Shown here: positions 17,177 through 25,886 of the stretch, piece by piece
Numbering within the stretch: position 1 is the first letter of the stretch
Layout: every line of letters begins with the position of its first letter
Assembly (NCBI GenBank): GCA_002162795.1
Contig: MAAY01000077.1
Span: 13,956-64,559 of the forward strand
Reading direction: 5' to 3'
DNA: 50,604 nucleotides
Source: Rhodobacterales bacterium 56_14_T64
Lineage (GTDB): Bacteria; Pseudomonadota; Alphaproteobacteria; Rhodobacterales; Rhodobacteraceae
Notes under the pieces: generated by a model
The model's input: only the letters and a program-made list of their open reading frames with translations
Databases searched by the model: none
What the model was told of the DNA's origin: nothing
Program-made: the position numbers and the translations under genes

Positions 17177-17207
17177 AATGTAGGTGCTCTAGTCACTAGA
17201 GGTTCAA
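17177..17207 (-). promoter_or_regulatory. MerR-type promoter and operator of the CDF gene
   Basis: On the minus strand, -35 TTGAAC (complement of 17202-17207) and -10 TACATT (complement of 17177-17182) are separated by 19 bases, the long spacer typical of MerR-activated promoters. The spacer holds a perfect 7-bp inverted repeat CTCTAGT-G-ACTAGAG (17187-17201), much like CadR/ZntR/PbrR operators. A regulator gene of that family starts 12 bases further at 17219. Confidence 0.85.
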
Positions 17208-17218
17208 GAGGTTTTTCG

Positions 17219-17647
17219 ATGTATTCCATAGGGGCAATGTCCAAGGTCACCGGGGTTAAGGTGCCAACCATCCGCTATTACGAAGACATAGGTTTGCTCC
17301 CTGAACCTGGGCGGAATGCGGGGAACCAAAGGCGCTATGATCAAGCGGGTATGGATGCGCTGGGCTTTGTCAAACACGCCCGCGATCTGGGTTTTGCGCT
17401 AGAGGACATCCGCGCCTTGATGGGGTTGGATGGTCAGCTGGGTGATGACTGTGCCGAGGCGGATCAGATTGCCCGTACCCAATTGCAAAACGTCCGTGAC
17501 CGGATTGCAAAACTTGAGCAGCTGGCAACGGAATTAGAGCGGATCAGCCATCTGTGTGACGGTGGCAATGGCGGATGTTGCAAGGTGCTGACCGCACTAG
17601 GCGATCATGGCCAATGCGTCGGGGAGCACGGGCGAGCAGATATTTAG
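17219..17647 (+). CDS. MerR-family metal-responsive regulator
   Basis: Heavy-metal sensor that twists its target promoter into activity when it binds metal. The 142-residue product begins with the canonical MerR helix-turn-helix, MSKVTGVKVPTIRYYEDIGLLPEPGR (about residues 7-32), then NQRRYDQAGMDALGFVKHARDLGFALEDIRALM, a dimerisation helix around residues 80-115, and a C-terminal metal loop with Cys residues HLCDGGNGGCCKVL. ZntR, CadR and PbrR use such C-terminal cysteines. AGAGG lies 7 bases ahead of the ATG. It is divergent from the CDF transporter and shares a short control region with a MerR-type operator. The preferred metal (Zn, Cd, Pb or Co) cannot be told. Confidence 0.9.
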   Translation: MYSIGAMSKVTGVKVPTIRYYEDIGLLPEPGRNAGNQRRYDQAGMDALGFVKHARDLGFALEDIRALMGLDGQLGDDCAEADQIARTQLQNVRDRIAKLEQLATELERISHLCDGGNGGCCKVLTALGDHGQCVGEHGRADI

Positions 17648-17727
17648 ACTTGGACCAGATGATAGACCGGGCTGCGTTCGGTTTGCCTCACGGGAGGGCG
17701 ATTTTGTACCCGCCCATGATCAAACGC

Positions 17728-17760
17728 GGCCCTAATCGCTAGTACGAATAGGGCCTTTAT
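17728..17760 (+). terminator. Weak terminator-like hairpin after the MerR gene
   Basis: A 7-bp stem GGCCCTA / TAGGGCC (17728-17734 with 17749-17755) is followed by TTTATT, about 80 bases past the merR-family stop and just before the convergent aroC stop. The T tract is short, so termination efficiency may be modest. Confidence 0.55.
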
Positions 17761-17772
17761 TAGTGTCTAATC

Positions 17773-18876
17773 TCAACCGATCGTACCTTGGTTTTCACCA
17801 ATTTGACCACGGTGCAGCAGCAGATGATCCAGGATCACACAGGCCATCATTGCTTCGCCTACCGGCACCGCGCGGATGCCAACGCAGGGGTCATGGCGGC
17901 CCTTGGTGATCACTTCGGCGGGGGATCCATCCTTGCGGATCGAGGCGCGCGGAGTGAGGATCGAGGAGGTCGGCTTGACGGCAAAACGTACCACAACGTC
18001 CTGACCGCTGGAAATGCCGCCCAGGATTCCTCCGGCGTGATTGGAGGAATAGACCGGTGCGCCATCGTTGCCCCGGAAAATTTCATCGGCGTTTTGTGAC
18101 CCCTTTAGCCGGGCAGCGTTCATACCTTCGCCAATCTCGACACCCTTGACGGCATTGATCGACATCATCGCCGCGGCCAGTTCAGTATCTAGCTTGCCGT
18201 AGATTGGTGCGCCCAGACCAGCCGGGACACCACGTGCCACAACTTCGACAATGGCGCCAACAGAATCATGGTCCTTGCGCAGGTCTTGCAAGTAGTCTTC
18301 CCAAGACTGAACAGCGGCGGCATCGGGAATCCAGAAGTCATTTTGTTCAATGGCATCCCAGTCAAACCGAGACCGGTCAATCTCCATCTCTCCCATGGCC
18401 ACCATGTAACCAGTGATTTCTAGTCCCGGGATCAAGGCTTTGATTGCTTCGCGGGCAATCCCGCCTGCGGCGACCCGAGCAGCCGTTTCGCGGGCGGATG
18501 AGCGACCGCCGCCGCGGTAATCGCGGTTGCCGTATTTCTGGTAATAGGTGATGTCGGCGTGGCCTGGCCGGAAGGTATTGGCGATATCGCCGTAGTCCTT
18601 ACTACGCTGGTCAGTGTTTTCGATCATCAACTGGATCGGGGTGCCGGTGGTTTTGCCCTCGAACACCCCTGACAAGATTTTCACCGCATCAGGTTCATTG
18701 CGCTGGGTCATGTTTTTGTTCTGACCCGGACGGCGTTTGTCCAGCCATTGCTGTAGCATCGAAGCATCCAGCGGCACGTTTGGCGGGCAGCCATCAACGG
18801 TAGCTCCCAGCGCTGGTCCGTGGCTTTCGCCCCAGGTGGTTACTCGGAAAAGATGGCCAAAGCTATTCATCGACAT
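17773..18876 (-). CDS. aroC: Chorismate synthase
   Basis: Last enzyme of the shikimate trunk: turns EPSP into chorismate using reduced FMN. The 367-residue product carries all three family signatures: [19 protein letters not shown] near the N-terminus, [36 protein letters not shown] in the middle and [20 protein letters not shown] in the C-terminal third, then [21 protein letters not shown] at the end. ATG 18876 gives [20 protein letters not shown], the normal length; a GGAG-like site lies just upstream. It stands alone between the merR-family gene (convergent) and the divergent thiamine operon. Confidence 0.97.
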   Translation of the reverse strand: MSMNSFGHLFRVTTWGESHGPALGATVDGCPPNVPLDASMLQQWLDKRRPGQNKNMTQRNEPDAVKILSGVFEGKTTGTPIQLMIENTDQRSKDYGDIANTFRPGHADITYYQKYGNRDYRGGGRSSARETAARVAAGGIAREAIKALIPGLEITGYMVAMGEMEIDRSRFDWDAIEQNDFWIPDAAAVQSWEDYLQDLRKDHDSVGAIVEVVARGVPAGLGAPIYGKLDTELAAAMMSINAVKGVEIGEGMNAARLKGSQNADEIFRGNDGAPVYSSNHAGGILGGISSGQDVVVRFAVKPTSSILTPRASIRKDGSPAEVITKGRHDPCVGIRAVPVGEAMMACVILDHLLLHRGQIGENQGTIG

Positions 18877-18993
18877 GGGGCAGGCTCCTTTGCCGGTTGT
18901 GCTTAGCGGTGGCGCGGCGCTGCCTCAAGTGGTTTTGCAGTGTTGTGGCCGTGTTGTGGCTTGCCTTCACGTTGGTGCGCGCCTAGGTATCGC

Positions 18994-19087
18994 CCTACCT
19001 CGGGGTGCGTGGGCAACTGCGCTGAGATGCCAATACTGGCGGACCCGTTGAACCTGAACCGGCTAAAACCGGCGGAGGGAAGGTCTG
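18994..19087 (+). promoter_or_regulatory. TPP riboswitch (THI element)
   Basis: The leader of thiBPQ has the conserved TPP aptamer pieces in order: CGGGGTGC (19001-19008), GCTGAGATG (19021-19029), then ACCCGTTGAACCTGAACCGG (19043-19062) and a closing GGCGGAGGGAAGG (19071-19083); P1 can form between TACCT and AGGT (18996-19000 with 19081-19084). It lies 42 bases before the thiB start, so it likely represses translation or transcription of the thiamine importer when TPP is plentiful. Confidence 0.95.
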
Positions 19088-19128
19088 GGAATACATCCCC
19101 CTTGCCCCACGCCGCAATGGAGGATGCC

Positions 19129-20106
19129 ATGAAGTATCTTGTAATTGCAGCGGGAATTTTGAGCACAACAGCAGCTGTTGCTGAGGTGCCTGAATTGACC
19201 GTTTATACCTATGACAGTTTTGTTTCCGACTGGGGCCCCGGCCCGGCAGTCGAAGCGGCCTTTGAAGAGGTCTGTGGCTGTGACTTGAAACTGGTTGGTG
19301 CGGGCGATGGCGCCGCATTGCTGGCACGAATCAAGTTGGAAGGCGCACGCTCGGACGCTGATGTGGTGTTGGGGCTGGACACCAACCTGACTGCCGCCGC
19401 CAAGGCAACTGGGTTGTTTGCTGAACACTCTGTCGTTGCGGACTACACTCTCCCAGTGGCTTGGGAGGATAAGACCTTTGCCCCTTATGACTGGGGCTAT
19501 TTCTCGTTCGTGCAGAATGCGGATGCAACCGCACCTACAAACTTCAAGGATCTTGCGGCAAGCGACACAAAGATTGTAATTCAGGATCCGCGCTCATCCA
19601 CCCCCGGCCTGGGTCTGTTGATGTGGGTCAAGGCGGCTTATGGCGACGAGGCCCCGGCGATCTGGGCTGACTTGTCTGACAATGTCGTCACCGTGACCAA
19701 GGGTTGGTCCGAGGCTTATGGCCTGTTCCTGGAGGGCGAGGCAGACATGGTGCTGTCTTACACCACTTCGCCAGCTTACCACCTGATCGCCGAGGAAGAC
19801 GACTCAAAGACAGCAGCGCTGTTTGACGAGGGCCATTATTTGCAGGTCGAAGTGGCCGGTAAACTGGCGAACAGTGATCAGCCTGAACTGGCCGACCAAT
19901 TCCTGAACTTCATGGTCTCCGAGGCGTTTCAGTCGATCATTCCAACCACCAACTGGATGTATCCGGCGGTGACTCCGGCGGCGGGTCTGCCTGCTGGTTT
20001 TGAAACCCTGGTGCAACCGGGCAAATCCTTGCTGTTGACCGAAGATGAGGCCGCGTCCGTGCGTGATACGGCGCTGGACGAATGGCTGACTGCGCTAAGC
20101 CGGTAA
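19129..20106 (+). CDS. thiB: Thiamine ABC transporter substrate-binding protein
   Basis: Periplasmic protein that captures thiamine (and its phosphates) for ThiPQ. The 325-residue product starts with a short signal peptide (MKYLVIAAGILSTTAAVAE), followed by ELTVYTYDSFVSDWGPGPAVEAAFEEVCGCDLKLVGAGDG, a typical TbpA/ThiB opening, then SDADVVLGLD, APYDWGYFSFVQN and DPRSSTPGLGLLMWVKAAYG, which contact thiamine in relatives. The frame opens at 18940 but this covers the riboswitch; the ATG 19129 is preceded by GGAGGA (19119-19124). First gene of thiBPQ; overlaps thiP by 25 bases. Confidence 0.95.
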   Translation: MKYLVIAAGILSTTAAVAEVPELTVYTYDSFVSDWGPGPAVEAAFEEVCGCDLKLVGAGDGAALLARIKLEGARSDADVVLGLDTNLTAAAKATGLFAEHSVVADYTLPVAWEDKTFAPYDWGYFSFVQNADATAPTNFKDLAASDTKIVIQDPRSSTPGLGLLMWVKAAYGDEAPAIWADLSDNVVTVTKGWSEAYGLFLEGEADMVLSYTTSPAYHLIAEEDDSKTAALFDEGHYLQVEVAGKLANSDQPELADQFLNFMVSEAFQSIIPTTNWMYPAVTPAAGLPAGFETLVQPGKSLLLTEDEAASVRDTALDEWLTALSR

Positions 20107-21638
20107 GCCCAAGACCTGGGATTGGCGCCGCCGCACTGGTGGTGGCGCTGATCTTTGGCACTCTGACTGCGGTTGCCCTGCGCGCCGAGGTTGGCCGTGG
20201 CTTTGGCGCCAGCGACTGGGCGGCGGTTCGGTTCACCCTAACCCAGGCCTGCCTGTCTGCTGTGTTAAGTGTCGGGTTGGCGATCCCGGTGGCCCGCGCT
20301 TTGGCACGGCGCCGTTTTTTTGGCCGCCGAATACTGATTACCCTGCTGGGTGCTCCGTTTATTCTTCCGGTGATCGTCGCAATCTTGGGCCTTTTGCAGG
20401 TGTTTGGCCGGGCAGGCTGGATCAGTTCCGGGCTGGCGATGTTGGGGCTGGAGCCGGTGCAGATCTATGGATTGCACGGCGTGGTTCTGGCGCATGTATT
20501 TTTCAACTTACCGCTGGCGACACGGCTGATTTTGCAAGGTTGGCAAGAAATTCCGGCAGAGCGTTTCCGGCTGGCAGCGCAGCTGGGAGCCGATTCGCGA
20601 GCGATGTGGCAACTGTTGGAACGCCCGATGCTAACACGCATCATGCCGGGGGCTTTGGCGGTGGTGTTTGCCATTTGCCTGTCGAGCTTTGCGGTGGCGC
20701 TGACGCTGGGCGGTGGACCTCGGGCCACCACCATTGAGCTGGCAATCTATCAGGCGTTTCGATTTGATTTTGACCTTGGTCGTGCCGCGCTGTTGTCTGC
20801 CCTGCAGCTGGTGCTGACCGGGACGGCTGCACTAGTGGCGCTGCGGGTCGCTGCGGGCGAGGGTTTTGGCACCGGGCTGGACCGGGCGTTGCAACGCTGG
20901 GATGGGACCGGACCCATTGCTCGGTTGTTGGATGGAATGTGGATAGCCACAGCAGCGATTTTTTTGATGCTGCCTTTGGGCGCAATTGTGTTGTCCGGTT
21001 TGCCGGGCCTGACAGGCTTGCCGGTCTCTGTCTGGGCGGCGGCGTTGAACTCGGTTTTGGTGGCGGCGCTAAGCACGGTGTTGCTTTTGTTGCTGGCCTT
21101 GCCGATGGCGACAGCGGTGGCGCTGGGTCGTGGGGGCGCGATTGAGCTGGCGGGGATCCTTGGTCTGGCCGCCTCCCCGCTGGTGATTGGCACCGGGCTG
21201 TTCATCGTGATCTACCCAATCGCCGATCCGTTTGCGCTGGCGCTACCGGTGACAGCGCTGGTCAATGCGGTGATGGCACTGCCCTTTGCGTTGCGGATAT
21301 TGGTGCCACGGGCCCAGGTTGTCGTGGGGCGTTATGGGCGCTTGGCCCTGTCGCTTGATATGCGAGGATGGTCTTTTGTCTGGCGGGTGCTGCTGCCACG
21401 GATGCGGCCGCAAATCGGTTTTGCCGCTGGACTGGCAGCAGCCCTGTCGATGGGCGATTTGGGTGTGATCGCGCTGTTTGCCGATCCCGAGTTTGCCACC
21501 CTACCGCTGCAGATATACCGGCTGATGGGCGCCTATCGGATGGAGTTGGCATCGGCGGCAGCGTTGCTGTTGCTGGCTTTGTCGATGGCGGCGTTTTGGA
21601 TTTTGGATCGTGGAGGCCGCTGGCATGCTGAGGCTTGA
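20082..21638 (+). CDS. thiP: Thiamine ABC transporter permease
   Basis: Inner-membrane permease that passes thiamine into the cell. The 518-residue product is two fused six-helix permease modules, as in ThiP, each with a cytoplasmic EAA-type loop: first at QEIPAERFRLAAQLGADSRAMWQ, second around GRYGRLALSLDMRGWSFVWRVLLPRMR. The start ATG at 20082 lies inside the last codons of thiB; the true start might be a later GTG, but the overlapping arrangement is common. The thiQ start overlaps its 3' end. Alternative: iron-type (FbpB-like) permeases share this build, but the TPP riboswitch settles the substrate. Confidence 0.94.
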   Translation: MADCAKPVSPRPGIGAAALVVALIFGTLTAVALRAEVGRGFGASDWAAVRFTLTQACLSAVLSVGLAIPVARALARRRFFGRRILITLLGAPFILPVIVAILGLLQVFGRAGWISSGLAMLGLEPVQIYGLHGVVLAHVFFNLPLATRLILQGWQEIPAERFRLAAQLGADSRAMWQLLERPMLTRIMPGALAVVFAICLSSFAVALTLGGGPRATTIELAIYQAFRFDFDLGRAALLSALQLVLTGTAALVALRVAAGEGFGTGLDRALQRWDGTGPIARLLDGMWIATAAIFLMLPLGAIVLSGLPGLTGLPVSVWAAALNSVLVAALSTVLLLLLALPMATAVALGRGGAIELAGILGLAASPLVIGTGLFIVIYPIADPFALALPVTALVNAVMALPFALRILVPRAQVVVGRYGRLALSLDMRGWSFVWRVLLPRMRPQIGFAAGLAAALSMGDLGVIALFADPEFATLPLQIYRLMGAYRMELASAAALLLLALSMAAFWILDRGGRWHAEA

Positions 21639-22317
21639 GAACTGTTTGATCGAGAATGGCGGGTTTTCTCTGCGTGCTAATCTTACGATTGCCCGTGGCA
21701 GCCGCGTAGCTGTGATCGGGCCATCAGGGGCTGGCAAGTCTACCTTGATCGAAACGCTTGCCGGGTTTCGCCCACTGACCAAAGGGGCGATCCATTGGAA
21801 CGGCAGTGACCTGGCGGGCGTCGAGCCGGGCAAACGCCCCGTGGCGTTGTTGTTTCAGGACGGAAATCTGTTTCCGCATCTGACCGTAGCGCAGAACGTT
21901 GCTCTGGGCATTCACGCAAATCTGCGGCTGGACCAGCCTCAGCAAGCCCAGATGCAGGCGGCCTTGGTTCGGGTTGGGCTGGACAGCATGGCGGATCGCA
22001 AACCCGCCGACCTGTCCGGCGGTCAACAAAGCCGGGTAGCGCTGGCGCGGGTGCTGGTTCAGGGGCGTGATTTGCTGCTGCTGGATGAACCTTTTGCAGC
22101 GCTGGGGCCTGCCTTGAAGGTCGAAATGTTGGATTTGGTGGGGGAGTTGGTAGAGGAGACTGGGGCCACCTTGCTAATGGTCAGTCATGACCCCAGTGAT
22201 GCGCGTCGGATCGCTAATCAAGTGGTGCTGGTGGCAGATGGTTGCGCGCATGCACCCCAACCAACAACGCAATTGTTAGACAATCCACCGCCAGCGCTGA
22301 AGGCGTACCTGGGCTAA
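21625..22317 (+). CDS. thiQ: Thiamine ABC transporter ATP-binding protein
   Basis: ATPase that powers thiamine uptake by ThiBP. The 230-residue product has Walker A GPSGAGKST (about residues 32-40), Q-loop FQDGNLFPHLTVAQNV, signature LSGGQQSRVALARVL, Walker B LLLLDEPFAAL and the switch His in MVSHDPSDARR. The frame allows a GTG start at 21610, but the ATG at 21625 (MLRLENCLIENGG) fits the family and has GGAGG (21612-21616) 8 bases ahead; it overlaps the thiP stop by 14 bases. Last gene of the operon. Confidence 0.94.
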   Translation: MLRLENCLIENGGFSLRANLTIARGSRVAVIGPSGAGKSTLIETLAGFRPLTKGAIHWNGSDLAGVEPGKRPVALLFQDGNLFPHLTVAQNVALGIHANLRLDQPQQAQMQAALVRVGLDSMADRKPADLSGGQQSRVALARVLVQGRDLLLLDEPFAALGPALKVEMLDLVGELVEETGATLLMVSHDPSDARRIANQVVLVADGCAHAPQPTTQLLDNPPPALKAYLG

Positions 22318-22367
22318 TTCACCCGGACCAAGGGCCGCGCCTGCACAGGCAGACGCAGCCTATTCGC

Positions 22368-22808
22368 TTATGCGGCTTTTTGGACTTCGGATCGTGTCTT
22401 AGCGATCATTAGCGCTGCCTGAGCGGCCTCACGACCCTTGTCGACAAAATGCGCGCGGTAGATGGCATTGTGGTGATCGGTTTCCTGATAGTGATGCGGG
22501 GTCAGGGACACCGACAGCACCGGTACTCCGGTATCCAGTCCGGCGCGCATCAACCCGTCGACCACGGCTTGTGCCACAAAATCATGCCGGTAGATGCCGC
22601 CATCAACAACAAAGGCGGCGCAGGTCACGGCGCCATAGCGTCCGGTTGCTGCCAGATCGCGGGCCAGCAGCGGCATCTCAAACGCGCCGGGGACGTCGTA
22701 GACATCTATTTGCTCGGCTGGAATCAGTTGCAAAAAACCTTCGAGTGCGCGATCGACAATATCGGCGTGCCATTGTGCCTTGATAAAGGCATAGCGGGTG
22801 GGTGTCAT
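22368..22808 (-). CDS. ribH: 6,7-dimethyl-8-ribityllumazine synthase (RibH2 type)
   Basis: Condenses 5-amino-6-ribitylamino-uracil with dihydroxybutanone phosphate to the lumazine precursor of riboflavin. The 146-residue product shows QWHADIVDRAL, DVYDVPGAFEMPLLARDLAATGRYGAVTCAAFVVDGGIYRHDFVAQAVVDGL and PVLSVSLTPHHYQETDHHNAIYRAHF, where the PGAFE substrate loop and the H(N/D)-F strand are family hallmarks. The IYRHDF and TPHHY stretches resemble the type II enzymes of Brucella and rhizobia. ATG 22808 has AAGGAGATAC ahead (22811-22820 complement) and an FMN riboswitch lies 80 bases further up. The other rib genes are not in the window. Confidence 0.93.
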   Translation of the reverse strand: MTPTRYAFIKAQWHADIVDRALEGFLQLIPAEQIDVYDVPGAFEMPLLARDLAATGRYGAVTCAAFVVDGGIYRHDFVAQAVVDGLMRAGLDTGVPVLSVSLTPHHYQETDHHNAIYRAHFVDKGREAAQAALMIAKTRSEVQKAA

Positions 22809-22888
22809 GGGTATCTCCTTGGTTACTGACACGTCACCCAAGGCGATAACGAACGATCAAAGCGCAGGTTCCCCCAAGCCAAAAATCG

Positions 22889-23032
22889 CACGTTCTCTTT
22901 CATCCGGACTATGACCGTCGGCTCTGGAATCTCACCAGATCTGCTTGTCACCCCGAACAACGGGGCCGCTCGCGGGCTTACAGGATAAACCTGCTTACCG
23001 CCGGTGGGGAATTTCGCCCCGCCCTGAGAACA
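22889..23032 (-). promoter_or_regulatory. FMN riboswitch (RFN element)
   Basis: Read on the minus strand the leader has the conserved RFN parts in order: AGGGCGGGGCGAAATTCCCC, ACCGGCGGTAA, AGCCCGCGAGC, AGCAGATCTGGTGAGATTCC, AGAGCCGACGGTCATAGTCC and GGATGAAAGAGAACG. It sits immediately upstream of ribH and should switch it off when FMN is abundant. Confidence 0.97.
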
Positions 23033-23071
23033 GCCGGACATTGTCAAAACTGTTCGGGCTTGGCAAGGGGC

Positions 23072-23668
23072 TCAATTCAACAGCATCCAAACGGCAACCA
23101 GCGCCAACAGGCCGCCAAATAATGTGTTCAGCCGCTTGGCGCTTTCTGGTGATCTGAACCGGCTGGCGATCTGGTCGCCGATCAGCGTCCAGACCACAAA
23201 GGCAATGAAATTGTTCAAGGTGAATATGGTGGTGATCAGTAGCACTGCAAAAATCCTGACTGTGTCGCTCTCGGGCAGGAATTGGGTGAACATCAGCGCA
23301 ATGATCACATAGGCTTTGGGGTTCAGCACAAGCAGAATAATTCCATCCCAAAAACTGGCCGGGCGGGCGGTTTCATGGGTTTGCAGAGCGCCAGAACGGA
23401 ACAGCTTCCACGCCAGCCAAAGCACATAGAGCGATCCAGCCCCTTTCAGGATCAAAAAGGTGCCGGGAAATCGGTCCAACGCCGCCACAAATCCCAGGCC
23501 AAGGGCCGCCGTCACCAACCATGTTGCCAGGTGATAACCGAAATTCGCCTTCAGAGTGGCCGCCAGCCCAAAGCGGGCCCCATTGGCGGCAAAGAACATA
23601 TTGCCGGGGCCGGGGCTGTAAGCGAGAGGGAACAGAAACGCGATTAGTGCAATGCTGGTTTGAATCAT
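23072..23668 (-). CDS. LysE/RhtB-family translocator
   Basis: Probable amino-acid exporter, inner membrane. The 198-residue product begins MIQTSIALIAFLFPLAYSPGPGNMFFAANGARFG, with the SPGPGN signature around residues 18-23, and has the mid-protein LNPKAYVIIALMFTQF and a C-terminal helix VAVWMLLN. The open frame begins at 23806, but those 46 extra residues are polar and unlike the family; the ATG at 23668 (preceded by GGATATTC) is preferred. It lies between the FMN riboswitch and a PaiB-type gene on the other strand. Unlike the first LysE copy in the window (657-1280), it is not closely similar, so not a recent duplicate. Confidence 0.87.
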   Translation of the reverse strand: MIQTSIALIAFLFPLAYSPGPGNMFFAANGARFGLAATLKANFGYHLATWLVTAALGLGFVAALDRFPGTFLILKGAGSLYVLWLAWKLFRSGALQTHETARPASFWDGIILLVLNPKAYVIIALMFTQFLPESDTVRIFAVLLITTIFTLNNFIAFVVWTLIGDQIASRFRSPESAKRLNTLFGGLLALVAVWMLLN

Positions 23669-23804
23669 GGGAATATCCTGCTGAGTTAGCCATATATAGC
23701 TGGCCCAGTTGCATGGGTTCGACCCGTTTCCTGCGCAAATTGCTTGGTTTGCTCCTTGCCAACACAGCCATTGAATTTCAAAACTGGGCGCAAAGGAGAC
23801 ACCC

Positions 23805-24428
23805 ATGCATCCGAACCCGATATTTCACGACGCAGAAACAGCGCAGAATCTAGATTTTGCCCGTGCGCGCGGCTTTGGCGTGTTGGCTGTGGCTGGTGAC
23901 GGCGCGCCACTGATCAGCCATGTGCCGTTTTTGCTGTCACAGGATGGCCAGTGGATTGAATTGCATCTGGTGCGCTCGAACCCGATTGTGCGGGCGCTTA
24001 AAACCTCTTGTCCGGCTCGGATCGCGGTGAGCGGACCGGATGGCTATGTCTCGCCTGAATGGTGTGGGGTGGAGGATCAGGTGCCGACCTGGAACTATGT
24101 CGCGGTGCATTTGGAAGGTGAGCTAGAGCTGCGCCCAGCCGAGGAACTGCGAGATCTGCTGGATCGGCAGTCGGCGTTCTACGAATCGCAGCTTTTGCCA
24201 AAGCCACCTTGGTCCACCGACAAAATGAACCCCGAGGCGTTGGACCGGATGATGCGGATGATCGTGCCGGCCCGGATGCGGGTCACCGGCGTGGATGGCA
24301 CCTGGAAACTGAGCCAGAACAAACCGGATGCCGCACGCAAGGCAGTGGCAAAACAAATCGAGAAGGGGCCAGGGGCCGAGCAGCAGGTCCTGGCGGCGCT
24401 GATGCGGGATCGGGCCGACACGGCCTGA
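23805..24428 (+). CDS. PaiB-family FMN-binding protein (negative regulator type)
   Basis: Flavin-binding split-barrel protein of the PaiB family, known in Bacillus as a negative regulator of protease and sporulation genes, and often simply annotated as FMN-binding regulator. The 207-residue product has MHPNPIFHDAETAQNLDFARARGFGVLA at the start, then ISHVPFLL, RSNPIVRAL, GPDGYVSPEWCGVEDQVPTWNYVAVHLEGELEL (YVSPxWY and PTWNY are the family signature) and KLSQNKPDAARKAVAKQIEK at the end. GGAGAC lies 6-10 bases ahead of the ATG. It is divergent from lysE; the role in this organism is unknown, possibly FMN sensing. Confidence 0.9.
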   Translation: MHPNPIFHDAETAQNLDFARARGFGVLAVAGDGAPLISHVPFLLSQDGQWIELHLVRSNPIVRALKTSCPARIAVSGPDGYVSPEWCGVEDQVPTWNYVAVHLEGELELRPAEELRDLLDRQSAFYESQLLPKPPWSTDKMNPEALDRMMRMIVPARMRVTGVDGTWKLSQNKPDAARKAVAKQIEKGPGAEQQVLAALMRDRADTA

Positions 24429-24499
24429 AGGCGGCGAAGTATTTTCGGCCTTTTCATTGTGGGTCCTACAACTAGAGTGCGAGGAAAGAGGAGATTACC

Positions 24500-25102
24500 A
24501 TGAAACTTATTTACGCCCCGACCTCGCCTTTTGTGCGCAAGGTGATGGTGCTTTTGCATGAAACCGGACAGCTGAACGATGTGGACATCCACCCGGTAGC
24601 AACCACTCCGGTGTCCCCCGCCGACGATGTAAAGACCGCGAACCCGCTGGCCAAAATTCCAGCCCTGCAACGTGACGATGGGCCAACGCTGTACGATAGC
24701 CGGGTGATTTGCGCCTATCTGGATGACCGTGCGGGCAGTGGATTATATGCGGGCGGCTGGGATAGCAAAGTGCTGGAAGCCACCGCAGATGGCATCATGG
24801 ATGCCGCCGTTTCGGCGACCTATGAACGCCGGATACGCCCCGAGGATAAACAGTGGGATGATTGGGAAACGGCACAGATGGGTAAGGTCCTGGGGGCCTG
24901 TTCGGCGCTGAATGCGCGCTGGATGAGCCATCTGAAAGGGCCGCTGGATATTGGTCATATCGCCGTTGGCTGTGCGCTGGGGTATGTTGATTTTCGACAG
25001 CCAGATAGCAACTGGCGGCATGGAAACGAGGCACTGGCAGACTGGTTCGCAGATTTCGAATCGCGCCCTAGTATGCTGGCGACACGGCCTCCTGCCGGGT
25101 AA
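24500..25102 (+). CDS. Glutathione S-transferase family protein
   Basis: Two-domain GST-like protein. The 200-residue product has a thioredoxin-type N-terminal domain with MKLIYAPTSPFVRKVMVLLHETG (SPFVRKV, catalytic Ser/Cys position), NPLAKIPALQRDDGPTLYDSRVICAYLDD (cis-Pro P and the DSRVI glutathione contact), followed by an all-helical domain from about residue 90 with DIGHIAVGCALGYVDFR. GGAAAGAGGAG lies just ahead of the ATG. It precedes the bc1 operon in the same direction with a 212-base gap, so it is probably a separate unit. Substrate unknown. Confidence 0.88.
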   Translation: MKLIYAPTSPFVRKVMVLLHETGQLNDVDIHPVATTPVSPADDVKTANPLAKIPALQRDDGPTLYDSRVICAYLDDRAGSGLYAGGWDSKVLEATADGIMDAAVSATYERRIRPEDKQWDDWETAQMGKVLGACSALNARWMSHLKGPLDIGHIAVGCALGYVDFRQPDSNWRHGNEALADWFADFESRPSMLATRPPAG

Positions 25103-25314
25103 ACAAAACCTTGAAAACTGGGCGGCGCCACCAATATCTAACAAGCTTTGCGGGTGCTGCCCGCCATAAAATACCTCTGTGCGGCCTTTTGCGCGTCTTT
25201 GACCGCTGGACGTAAGCCATTCTCCTCGGTAGATACCGGCCTGAGCCACCACGAATTTTCGCGGTAGCATGCGCATGTTTGCCCGAAACGGGCGCTGGAA
25301 TTGGAGAAAACCTC

Positions 25315-25875
25315 GTGTCCCACGCAGAAGACAACGAAGGCACCCGGAGAGACTTCCTCTACTACGCAACCGGCGGTGCCGGTGTAGTCGTTACAGGGGC
25401 CGCAGTCTGGCCACTGGTCAATCAAATGAATCCGTCGGCTGACGTTCAGGCCTTGTCGTCGATCCTTGTTGATATCAGTGATGTTGAAGTCGGAACGCAA
25501 ATCTCGGTGATGTTCCTTGGCAAGCCGGTGTTTATTCGCCGTCGCTCCCAGGATGAAATTGACACGGCCCGCGCCGTTGCATTGGATGATCTACCCGATC
25601 AGGAAGACCGCAACGCCAACAAGCCTGGTGGCGACGCCTCGGACGAGAACCGCACCATGGATGAAGCCGGCGAATGGCTGGTGATGATGGGCGTTTGTAC
25701 CCACCTTGGCTGTGTGCCTTTGGGTGACGGCGCTGGCGATTTTGATGGTTGGTTCTGCCCCTGTCACGGCTCGCACTACGACACCTCTGGTCGTATCCGC
25801 AAAGGTCCCGCGCCCGAGAACCTGCCGGTTCCGCTGGCCGAGTTCCTCGACGCAACAACGATCAAACTGGGATAG
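25315..25875 (+). CDS. petA: Cytochrome bc1 Rieske iron-sulfur subunit
   Basis: Takes electrons from ubiquinol and hands them to cytochrome c1. The 186-residue product has an N-terminal twin-arginine-like anchor ([26 protein letters not shown]), and the Rieske boxes CTHLGC (Cys128, His130, Cys133) and CPCHGS (Cys148, Cys150, His151), followed by [11 protein letters not shown]. Start is the GTG at 25315 ([19 protein letters not shown] 9 bases ahead); the frame is open back to 25279, but the extra 12 residues are not family-like. Length fits Rhodobacter PetA (about 190). First gene of petABC. Confidence 0.97.
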   Translation: MSHAEDNEGTRRDFLYYATGGAGVVVTGAAVWPLVNQMNPSADVQALSSILVDISDVEVGTQISVMFLGKPVFIRRRSQDEIDTARAVALDDLPDQEDRNANKPGGDASDENRTMDEAGEWLVMMGVCTHLGCVPLGDGAGDFDGWFCPCHGSHYDTSGRIRKGPAPENLPVPLAEFLDATTIKLG

Positions 25876-25886
25876 GGAAACGACTT

